DNA from: CAMBDS01 sp964355675
GTDB taxonomy: Bacteria; Electryoneota; AABM5-125-24; Hatepunaeales; Hatepunaeaceae
Assembly: GCA_964355675.1 (NCBI GenBank)
Contig: CAYHEC010000051.1
Location: 1 to 19,475 of the forward strand
Reading direction: 5' to 3'
Length of the DNA stretch: 19,475 bases
Part shown: positions 1-5,253 of the stretch, piece by piece
How positions within the stretch are numbered: position 1 is the first letter of the stretch
Layout of the letters: each line of letters begins with the position of its first letter
Notes under the pieces: generated by a model
What the model saw: the letters and a program-made list of their open reading frames with translations, nothing else
What the model was told of the DNA's origin: nothing
The model's database searches: none
Translations under genes and position numbers: made by a program

Positions 1-1936
1 CAACGACCTGCACGAGGTGAGGCGGACAGCTGTCCGCCTCACCAAAGAACCGCCATTCCAGCACCGTCTCATCAAACCTCGCAACCTCCCCATCGACCAG
101 CCACGTAATCGACCAGCCGGCTGAATCAGGCTCGCTCGGCACAACCTCGAACCGGACAAGGCTGTCGGGCAAGACTTCAAGTGTAATGTCCTCCGGGGCG
201 AAGCTCCAGATTGCTCCCCTGACTGCCACATTCCAGACGACCTCGTCGCTCGATTGGTCGCGGTAAGCCAGCCCCTCGACGGCGTAATTTCCCGACTGGA
301 GAAACGCGATGGTAGCACCGGCGTCTCTGCCGGTCTCTTCGGGCTGTGGATTATCCAGATTAGTCTTTGTCCAGAGGTACTGCACGTCGTCGTTCCCGCC
401 GACGGCGGCTACGGAATCGAGGGCAAAATCAACAGAAGAGCCGCGGCGGAGGGCGAGGCTTAGTGTGTCGGGGGTGAAGGATTGGATGTAGAGGTCGGTG
501 ACGGTGACGTGCCAGGCAACTGAATCAGCATAAGAGCCATCACTTACGATGCATTTAATCCAGCGATCTTCGCGTCCATCAAATCTTTTTCCGAATAGCG
601 AGTCATTCTGGACGGAGAGGCTATCGTCGATCCACCAACAGTAGGAAAGCGAGTCTCCCTGATCGTCAACTGCATGTACTATGAAATTAACACTATCATT
701 AAATAAAACAGAGAGATCGAGATTGTCTGGCTCATAGGAAACAATTCTCGGTGCAAATCGTTCGGGGGGAAGTTTCATAAGTAAGCCCATCCTATAACGA
801 TCAATTCCAATGCGAATTCCTGAACCGACAATTAGTGCACTCCCATCTCGATCGGCAATCACATTATAAAGCCATGAGTCAATTCCGAAATTATCTGCGG
901 CGCTCTGCCAAAGAACATTACCCGCACGGTCAGTACGAATAACAAGCCCAGTTTGACCATTTCGATCAGAAGCCTCGCCGACCAAATAGAATCCGCCATC
1001 CGGCATAAATGCAATTCCCCAGCAACTCTGAGGATCGGGGAGATTAGGAATATGATAGCGTCTTGACCAAAGCCGATCCCCATCTGAGTTAATTTTTATC
1101 AGTTGAAAATCCATTGCCGGTTGATTATTTTCGTTAATATAGCCAACGTATCCTCCCAATGCGTAGCCATCACCTGCCGAGACGAGAGAAGTGGCTCTCC
1201 CGGAATCATAAGTTCTTGCCCATTGTACTATTCCATTGCCATTGATCTTTACCAGTGCAGTAACCTTCCCAAACCGGTCACCTCCATTGCCTACTGCCGA
1301 GCCGCCCAGTAGATAACCGTCACCCGGTCGTTCGCGAATTCCATTAATTACGGATATCGTATCTCCTGCAAAACTTCTTTCCAATATAAGATTTCCATCC
1401 TCCCCAGTCAGTGCTATATAACCGATAGCACCTCCTTCAGGATTGAGGTACCCACCGAAAAGATAATCTCCACCCTTCGTCTCGATTACGCATTGACACT
1501 CTCCAAGAACTTGTTCGCCGAAGCGATTATTCCATACCAGTTCACCCTCCTCATCGGTTCTAAATCCCCTGAACTGTTCAGGATAAAAATCAGCATAGGT
1601 AATGCCGCCCGACACAAATCCTCCGTCATCAGTCTCGATTACCGATCGTAGAACATCGAGGTAGCGACGGCCGAAAAGATCATGAGCATTTTGCCAAGTA
1701 AGCTCGCCTTCTGAGTTTACTTTAAGCAGCCAAGCATCTCCGATTCTATTACCGTGAGTAGTATCTGCAAGAGTAGAACCACACAGCGCATACCCTCCGT
1801 CTGCAGTGGCATAAACATCATACAAAATATTTGATGATATCATACCGTAGGCCCTGATCCAGATGGGTCTCGGTAGAGCATAAACCTCGAAATTGCAACT
1901 GAGACAAAGAAAGAAGATATATAAGAATTTTTTCAT
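1..1936 (-). CDS. Exported beta-propeller protein with Ig/PKD-like repeats (3' end beyond window)
   Basis: The reverse strand is open from an ATG at 1936 to the left edge (645 whole codons, no stop), so the C-terminus is missing. The first 20 residues form a signal peptide (MKKF start, hydrophobic core, VYA before LPRP). About residues 20-390 contain seven repeats built on 'D-G-G/D-x-hydrophobic-x-G-G' followed by 'hydrophobic-x-K/R-x-N-x-x-G-x-hydrophobic-x-W', for example DGGYALCG, DGGFVSGG, DGYLLGG and DGYALGG. Seven copies suggest a seven-bladed beta-propeller. From about residue 395 there are at least three Ig/PKD-like domains of about 85 residues with 'YxWxxD' and 'WxVxV' strands. It is probably surface-located or secreted. 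The missing C-terminus may carry a sorting domain like that of the protease at 5254. The Ig half has visibly more GC-rich codons than the propeller half. The specific function is unknown. Start choice: first ATG, signal peptide directly behind it, only a weak ribosome site. Confidence 0.85.
   Translation of the reverse strand, partial: MKKFLYIFFLCLSCNFEVYALPRPIWIRAYGMISSNILYDVYATADGGYALCGSTLADTTHGNRIGDAWLLKVNSEGELTWQNAHDLFGRRYLDVLRSVIETDDGGFVSGGITYADFYPEQFRGFRTDEEGELVWNNRFGEQVLGECQCVIETKGGDYLFGGYLNPEGGAIGYIALTGEDGNLILERSFAGDTISVINGIRERPGDGYLLGGSAVGNGGDRFGKVTALVKINGNGIVQWARTYDSGRATSLVSAGDGYALGGYVGYINENNQPAMDFQLIKINSDGDRLWSRRYHIPNLPDPQSCWGIAFMPDGGFYLVGEASDRNGQTGLVIRTDRAGNVLWQSAADNFGIDSWLYNVIADRDGSALIVGSGIRIGIDRYRMGLLMKLPPERFAPRIVSYEPDNLDLSVLFNDSVNFIVHAVDDQGDSLSYCWWIDDSLSVQNDSLFGKRFDGREDRWIKCIVSDGSYADSVAWHVTVTDLYIQSFTPDTLSLALRRGSSVDFALDSVAAVGGNDDVQYLWTKTNLDNPQPEETGRDAGATIAFLQSGNYAVEGLAYRDQSSDEVVWNVAVRGAIWSFAPEDITLEVLPDSLVRFEVVPSEPDSAGWSITWLVDGEVARFDETVLEWRFFGEADSCPPHLVQVV
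16..43. repeat. Perfect 28-nt palindrome inside the propeller/Ig gene
   Basis: The arm GGTGAGGCGGACAG is followed directly by its exact reverse complement with no spacer, giving 14 bp of perfect dyad symmetry. It lies within the reading frame, encoding GEADSCPPH on the minus strand. It resembles the GC-rich palindromes found between genes elsewhere in the window. Confidence 0.8.
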
Positions 1937-1981
1937 TTGGTAGTCCCAGGGAAAATTATTTCGTTTTAAGTTGAATGACTA

Positions 1982-2014
1982 TTCAGTTGGGCGGCCTTTT
2001 GCCGCCCAACTGAA
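1982..2014. repeat. 13-bp perfect stem-loop between the two minus-strand genes
   Basis: Arms 1982-1994 (TTCAGTTGGGCGG) and 2002-2014 are exact reverse complements around a 7-nt loop. It lies downstream of the small exported protein gene and upstream of the propeller gene. No run of U follows on either strand, so it could be an inefficient terminator, an mRNA-stabilising hairpin or a member of the palindromic repeat family. Confidence 0.6.
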
Positions 2015-2072
2015 CTTCACTATTCATCAGATTGCAGATACTCGTTCTGATCGCGCCACGATCTACCGCGAT

Positions 2073-2456
2073 CTATCGCGGGGGTTCTACTTCCCAATCC
2101 TGGGTGGGGTCATCGCCCAAAAGGACATCTGATTCATATCCCCACCATGGATCGAGACCGATGTAATCTGGATTGGCATTGAGGTCCAACTCGATGGACC
2201 AAAACGGCTCTGCGGCCCCAGTAATCTTATAAATACCGTACCCTTGATGTGTAGCCCTCAACGGCCCTCCTCCATTGAAATGAAAGAGCACCGTGGCGTC
2301 AGTGACATCACCTTGCCCGATTCGCCAGATATGAACCGAGTAGATGGTATAGGCCTGAGCATCTTGATACATGAGGTGCACGCCTAATCCGATTAGCATT
2401 ACCGCGAGCAGTAACGCACCGACGATACGAATCATCGGTGTTTTCTTAGTCTTCAT
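2073..2456 (-). CDS. Small exported or membrane-anchored protein of unknown function (127 aa)
   Basis: I place the start at the ATG at 2456 because AGGAGGAAGAA stands just before it, a near-ideal ribosome binding site; the frame also extends upstream to another ATG at 2543, which has no such site. The N-terminus (MKTKKTPMIRIVGALLLAVM) is positive then strongly hydrophobic and ends in DAQA before YTIY, consistent with signal peptidase cleavage near residue 35. The remaining roughly 90 residues are rich in Trp, Gly and Asp (IWRIGQGDV, HFNGGGP, DPWWGYESD) and look like a small beta-rich secreted domain. The TAG stop lies in the loop of a 7-bp hairpin (2066-2081). I do not recognise the family. 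The same-strand neighbour downstream is also exported. Confidence 0.75.
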   Translation of the reverse strand: MKTKKTPMIRIVGALLLAVMLIGLGVHLMYQDAQAYTIYSVHIWRIGQGDVTDATVLFHFNGGGPLRATHQGYGIYKITGAAEPFWSIELDLNANPDYIGLDPWWGYESDVLLGDDPTQDWEVEPPR

Positions 2457-2475
2457 TTCTTCCTCCTGAAATTTG

Positions 2476-2495
2476 CAATCCGTCGATACGGATTG
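2476..2495 (-). promoter_or_regulatory. Hairpin in the 5' leader of the small exported protein gene
   Basis: CAATCCGT and ACGGATTG form an 8-bp stem with a 4-nt loop. In the minus-strand mRNA it stands about 10 nt before the AGGAGG ribosome site, a position where it could stabilise the message or affect initiation. No known riboswitch is recognised. Confidence 0.4.
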
Positions 2496-2501
2496 TATCT
2501 T

Positions 2502-2549
2502 GGAGGCATGGGCGGGTCGCCTTTGGCGATCCGATAAACCCACGCCTCC
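2502..2549. repeat. Long imperfect inverted repeat
   Basis: GGAGGC at 2502 pairs with GCCTCC at 2544, TGGG pairs with CCCA, and an inner hairpin GGGTCGCC-TTT-GGCGATCC is nested inside. It is an extended two-tier stem of the short-palindrome type seen throughout the window. Confidence 0.6.
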
Positions 2550-2568
2550 GGAATTTGTTCACCGGATC

Positions 2569-2629
2569 AGGGCGCGTCTTTTCAGTCTGCTAAGGCCTGG
2601 GCGCGCCCTCTGGCTTTTTGAAACCAGAG
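2569..2629. repeat. Two adjacent inverted repeats
   Basis: AGGGCGCG (2569-2576) pairs with CGCGCCCT (2602-2609) across a 25-nt loop. Overlapping its end, CTCTGG (2608-2613) pairs with CCAGAG (2624-2629). The two structures share bases 2608-2609 and may be mutually exclusive. Confidence 0.5.
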
Positions 2630-2639
2630 TCTATCGTAA

Positions 2640-2665
2640 GCTGTCAGCCGCGGCGGGCTGACAGC
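2640..2665. repeat. Short palindromic repeat, type A (10-bp stem, GCGGCG loop)
   Basis: GCTGTCAGCC (2640-2649), loop GCGGCG, GGCTGACAGC (2656-2665): a perfect stem. It has the same architecture and the same 6-nt loop as the copy at 2921. Confidence 0.75.
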
Positions 2666-2686
2666 AGTTTATCCAAAAAGCACAAA

Positions 2687-2734
2687 AACCCACTCTGAGG
2701 ACCTTCAACGTGCGAAAGCCCCCGGTAGTGGGTT
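2687..2734. repeat. Inverted repeat with 32-nt loop
   Basis: AACCCACT (2687-2694) pairs with AGTGGGTT (2727-2734). The right arm runs into GGGTTAAAACC, which also occurs in the palindrome at 18489-18504, so this may be a decayed member of that group. Confidence 0.4.
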
Positions 2735-2886
2735 AAAACCTCTTGCTCCTTTACTGAGGAGAGAGTTCCTGCGATATATATTAAAGTTGGCATGATCAAA
2801 GGAAATGCACTGCGACGGGTCATCAGCGATTGACTGTTCATAATATAATCGACGTTTAATCGGATATCAAGAGTTTTCAAGTCTCG

Positions 2887-2899
2887 AAAAAAAAAAAAA
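2887..2899. repeat. A13 homopolymer
   Basis: Thirteen consecutive A residues in non-coding DNA. It could be a slippage-prone tract or partly a sequencing or assembly artefact. Confidence 0.6.
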
Positions 2900-2920
2900 T
2901 TGGTAAATTCACCTGACTTA

Positions 2921-2944
2921 CTGCCGACCGCGGCGGGTCGGCAG
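2921..2944. repeat. Short palindromic repeat, type A (9-bp stem, GCGGCG loop)
   Basis: CTGCCGACC (2921-2929), loop GCGGCG, GGTCGGCAG (2936-2944). The loop equals that at 2650-2655, while the stem differs by paired, compensated changes. Confidence 0.75.
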
Positions 2945-2966
2945 CGGTCTACTCCTCTTCCAACAA

Positions 2967-2996
2967 AAGCTGTCAACCCCAGAGGGTTGACGGCTT
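2967..2996. repeat. Short palindromic repeat, type B
   Basis: AAGCTGTCAACC, loop CCAGAG, GGTTGACGGCTT: a 12-bp stem with one G-T pair and a 6-nt loop. The core (2972-2991) is the reverse complement of the copy near the right end at 19379-19402. Confidence 0.75.
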
Positions 2997-3054
2997 GCAT
3001 TATTTAGGAAGTTGATGAGAATATCGCATCTCCCCGCCTTGCGGATTAACGCCT

Positions 3055-3083
3055 TTGCATTTGCGTATTGTTTAGGATATATT
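3055..3083 (+). promoter_or_regulatory. Possible sigma-70 promoter for lapA-lapB
   Basis: TTGCAT (3055-3060), 17-base spacer, TATATT (3078-3083). Transcription would begin about 90 bases before lapA. The leader would contain a GGGCGC/GCGCCC hairpin at 3126-3144 ahead of the ribosome site. The -35 match is partial. Confidence 0.35.
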
Positions 3084-3183
3084 TTATTCTGGTAATTAGC
3101 GAGGCCGCGTCCGCAAGAAGAGTCAGGGCGCATAGAAAGCGCCCCCAACCACTTGTCGGATTAACTAAAGGGAGGTTTCCCCT

Positions 3184-3531
3184 TTGTGGATATTACGCTG
3201 GACGATCGTCGGTTTCGTGATGCTGGTCATCCTCGGCTTTGCCCTGCAGAATACCGGAACGGTCGATCTTAAAATCTGGACGTGGAAGTCGGGCAACACC
3301 CCGCTCTATCTCGTCGCTTATTTCGCCTTTGCCGCCGGAATTCTAGTCGCCGCACTGGTCGCCGCCGTCAATCAGGTGCAACACAAGGTACTGCTGTATC
3401 GTTCAAGACGTGAGATAAAGCGGCTCAAAGAAGAACTGAGTCGCCTTCGTCGAGTCAGTCTCGACGAAGCATTGCTCGACGACGATGAAGAATCGGACGC
3501 CGACGAAATCGCCAGCGCTGGCAAGCGCTGA
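3184..3531 (+). CDS. lapA: LapA-family (DUF1049) inner-membrane protein
   Basis: A 115-residue protein with two transmembrane helices (about 5-24 and 40-63) separated by a short segment with QNTGTVDLKIW, the typical LapA hallmark 'QN...v.l....w'. A basic coiled-coil-like region follows (RSRREIKRLKEELSRLRR), then an acidic tail. In E. coli LapA partners LapB in controlling LPS synthesis; the gene directly downstream here encodes a LapB homologue, which supports the call. The start is the TTG at 3184: AAGGGAGG lies eight bases upstream and no better ATG exists. The 47-base gap to lapB holds a 7-bp hairpin. The acidic C-terminus (LLDDDEESDADE) is longer than I would expect in the E. coli protein. 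Confidence 0.88.
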   Translation: MWILRWTIVGFVMLVILGFALQNTGTVDLKIWTWKSGNTPLYLVAYFAFAAGILVAALVAAVNQVQHKVLLYRSRREIKRLKEELSRLRRVSLDEALLDDDEESDADEIASAGKR

Positions 3532-3544
3532 TTTATTTTAACGA

Positions 3545-3562
3545 GCGGAAGCAAACTTCCGC
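3545..3562. repeat. Intergenic hairpin between lapA and lapB
   Basis: GCGGAAG, loop CAAA, CTTCCGC: a perfect 7-bp stem. It is probably a member of the short-palindrome family and lies inside the presumed lapA-lapB transcript. Confidence 0.5.
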
Positions 3563-3578
3563 ACTCCGCCTGTAGGGG

Positions 3579-4754
3579 ATGAGGGTGATTCATACCGATT
3601 ATAGCCTGCTCTGGATGTTCCTGCTTGCTGTTTTAGCAGTAGCGGCCGTCGCCGTCTTTGAAAGATGGCGCAAAAAGAATGCCCGCCATGAGCCGGAAAG
3701 AGACTTCTATGCCGACGGCTTGAACCAGATGCTCGACGGCCGCCTGAAGGAGGCTGTCGCCTCTTTCACCGAAGCCGCCCGTCGCGCCCCCGATCATATC
3801 GACGCCTACTTGAAACTTGGGAGCCTGCTACGCCAACTTGGACGGCCTCGACGTGCATCACATATCCATCTCGATCTTTCGATCCGCACCGACCTGCCCT
3901 CATATACGCTTGCCAATGTCTATCGAGAATTGGCGCTCGATCTCGAGCAGACCGGCGCTTTCGGCAAGGCTCTCCGCTACCTCGACAAATCGCGGCACAT
4001 CGATCCATCCAACGGAGACGACCTGACCATCCGCCAGCGTATCTTTGAAAAACAAAATCAGTGGAAGGATGCAGGTGAGGTTCTTCGTAAATACGGTTCT
4101 GTCACCGGCAAGTCAGATCCGGTCAGGTTAGCGCTTTATAAAATTGAAGAAGGATTGGTTCTTCAGGATAATGAGAAAGGTCACGAGGCTCGTGTTCTTT
4201 ATAAGGAAGCGCTGAAAATCGATTCCAACGCTGTCGAAGCCATTCTCTTTATTGCCGCCTCTTACATGCAGGAAGACCGTACCGACGACGCCTTCGTGTG
4301 GCTCACTAAATTCATCAAGGAAACTCCCGAGCGGGCGCAGGACGCCTTACCGTTGTTAGAGGGATTGCTGTTCGGTCTTGGCAGGTTCAATGAAGTTGAG
4401 GTTTTCCTTCGCGAAGCCTTGGAGAAAGCTCCCTCGAATATCGCCCTTGCTCACGCATTGATCGAATTGAAAATGAAAAAAGGCGAATCGGAAGAGGCTT
4501 TGGAGCAGTGCGAACGGGCTTTGGAAACTTCACCGGTGGATTTGAGCCTTAAACTGCGACGTCTTGTTCTGTTAAGGCGCAAAGGATTGACAAAGGAATT
4601 TGATCGACAGCTAATAGAGATCGCCGACACACTTGTCCCGGTGGGGGAAGGTTATTTTTGTGGTAAGTGCGGTTTTCACGCCGACCAGTTTCGCACTCAC
4701 TGCCCGTCGTGCGGGAGCTGGCGGAGTTTTGCGTGGGAACGAAGAGGAAGTTGA
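3579..4754 (+). CDS. lapB: LapB/YciM-like TPR protein with C-terminal rubredoxin-type metal site
   Basis: A 391-residue protein, close to E. coli LapB (389). Layout: N-terminal transmembrane helix (about 9-25), basic linker, tetratricopeptide repeats from about 45 to 340 (for example GRLKEAVASFTEAARRAPDH), and a terminal zinc or iron knuckle with C361-x2-C364 and C375-PS-C378. In E. coli LapB sits on the cytoplasmic face of the inner membrane and couples LpxC turnover by FtsH to LPS demand, with the rubredoxin domain essential. It follows lapA, as in E. coli. Start is uncertain: the ATG at 3579 has AGGGG too close, while the GTG at 3585 has the same AGGGG at a better distance; the difference is two residues. 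The membrane anchor is intact with either start. Confidence 0.88.
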   Translation: MRVIHTDYSLLWMFLLAVLAVAAVAVFERWRKKNARHEPERDFYADGLNQMLDGRLKEAVASFTEAARRAPDHIDAYLKLGSLLRQLGRPRRASHIHLDLSIRTDLPSYTLANVYRELALDLEQTGAFGKALRYLDKSRHIDPSNGDDLTIRQRIFEKQNQWKDAGEVLRKYGSVTGKSDPVRLALYKIEEGLVLQDNEKGHEARVLYKEALKIDSNAVEAILFIAASYMQEDRTDDAFVWLTKFIKETPERAQDALPLLEGLLFGLGRFNEVEVFLREALEKAPSNIALAHALIELKMKKGESEEALEQCERALETSPVDLSLKLRRLVLLRRKGLTKEFDRQLIEIADTLVPVGEGYFCGKCGFHADQFRTHCPSCGSWRSFAWERRGS

Positions 4755-4790
4755 GAGTTGAAAGTTTAGCTAAGAAACTCTTTCAAAAAG

Positions 4791-4876
4791 AAAACCCGCC
4801 CAGCAAAGCTGGACGGGCTACACGCGGGATTTGGGTTAATTTAAAACCGCCCAGCGAAGCTGGACGGGCTACACGC
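4791..4876. repeat. Two direct copies of a ~34-bp palindromic element
   Basis: Copy 1 (4791-4825) and copy 2 (4843-4876) share AAAA, CCGCCCAGC, a 3-nt loop, GCTGGACGGG and CTACACGC, differing by one C and one loop base. Each contains an imperfect 10-bp stem (CCCGCCCAGC against GCTGGACGGG). They are flanked by related AG-rich segments at 4747-4764 and 4901-4918. Confidence 0.75.
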
Positions 4877-4934
4877 TGATTATTAACAATATAGGAAGAT
4901 GAAGGTTGAGAATTGGAAGTTGTTCGACTTCAGC

Positions 4935-4962
4935 CCTCATCCTTCATCCCTCATCCCTGATG
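4935..4962. repeat. Four tandem 7-nt units
   Basis: CCTCATC, CTTCATC, CCTCATC and CCTGATG stand head to tail immediately downstream of the tRNA 3' end on the minus strand. It is a short minisatellite-like tract. Confidence 0.6.
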
Positions 4963-4965
4963 TTG

Positions 4966-5039
4966 TAGCGGAGGGGGGACTTGAACCCTCGACCTACGGA
5001 TTATGGATCCGGCGCTCTAACCAACTGAGCTACTCCGCC
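4966..5039 (-). tRNA. tRNA, anticodon CAT (Met or lysidine-type Ile), with atypical bases
   Basis: Reading the minus strand from 5039: acceptor GGCGGAG/CTCCGCT (with one G-U), D arm GCTC-AGTTGGTTA-GAGC, anticodon arm CCGGA-TCCATAA-TCCGT, T arm GAGGG-TTCAAGT-CCCCC and discriminator A. Length is 74 nt. The seven-base anticodon loop places CAT at 34-36. Three oddities: position 33 is C rather than the near-universal U, pair 27-43 is C-U, and pair 50-64 is A-C. CCA is not encoded; CAA follows. A divergent promoter lies just upstream. CAT could read Met (elongator) or, after lysidine modification, Ile AUA; the sequence alone does not decide. It could be a lineage-specific form or a decaying copy. 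Confidence 0.85.
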
Positions 5040-5048
5040 GAGAGAACC

Positions 5049-5078
5049 AATATAAAACTTATACCCCCCTTCTGTCAA
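5049..5078 (-). promoter_or_regulatory. Sigma-70-type promoter of the tRNA
   Basis: On the minus strand TTGACA (5078-5073), 18-base spacer, TATATT (5054-5049). The expected start site is only a few bases ahead of the tRNA 5' end at 5039. Confidence 0.6.
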
Positions 5079-5105
5079 CAGACAATTGAAGTCCTGTTGC
5101 TTCTG

Positions 5106-5134
5106 TTGACGATTGGGGGATTTTGTTGTAAATT
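5106..5134 (+). promoter_or_regulatory. Likely sigma-70 promoter for the subtilisin gene
   Basis: TTGACG (5106-5111), 17-base spacer, TAAATT (5129-5134), divergent from the tRNA promoter and leaving a leader of about 110 bases before the start codon. Confidence 0.45.
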
Positions 5135-5253
5135 AATTCTGCTGGTAAAGGCGGGCAGGTGTGCCCCTCTTACTTGTTGTTTAGTATGTTTGACGAGATA
5201 TCCTGGCTGATACCGTCAAAACTCGTTTCACTGCCGAAATCATGAGGAAGTTA

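Larger units (their letters stand above)
2457..3183. other. Non-coding region dense in palindromes
   Basis: This 727-base stretch separates the minus-strand pair from lapA. I see no gene with a signal, codon bias and ribosome site. It contains at least eight inverted repeats, listed separately, an A13 tract and a possible lapA promoter. The short reading frames crossing it run through the palindromes and are judged spurious. Confidence 0.7.

Noticed and set aside
254..491. Two overlapping plus-strand reading frames
   Set aside because: They lie antisense to the propeller/Ig gene, whose frame is open across the whole segment and encodes clear domains. No signal or family was seen in the plus-strand frames.
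1982..2014. Classic rho-independent terminator
   Set aside because: The stem is excellent but neither strand has a following T run, so it is listed as a repeat rather than a terminator.
2644..3148. Two minus-strand reading frames of 118 and 76 codons in the intergenic island
   Set aside because: They run through the palindromes and the A13 tract, have no recognised domain, and their starts lack ribosome sites. They are judged chance openings.
4791..4876. Possible CRISPR array
   Set aside because: Only two copies with an 18-bp gap, self-complementary over most of the length, and no cas genes nearby. They fit a palindromic repeat better.
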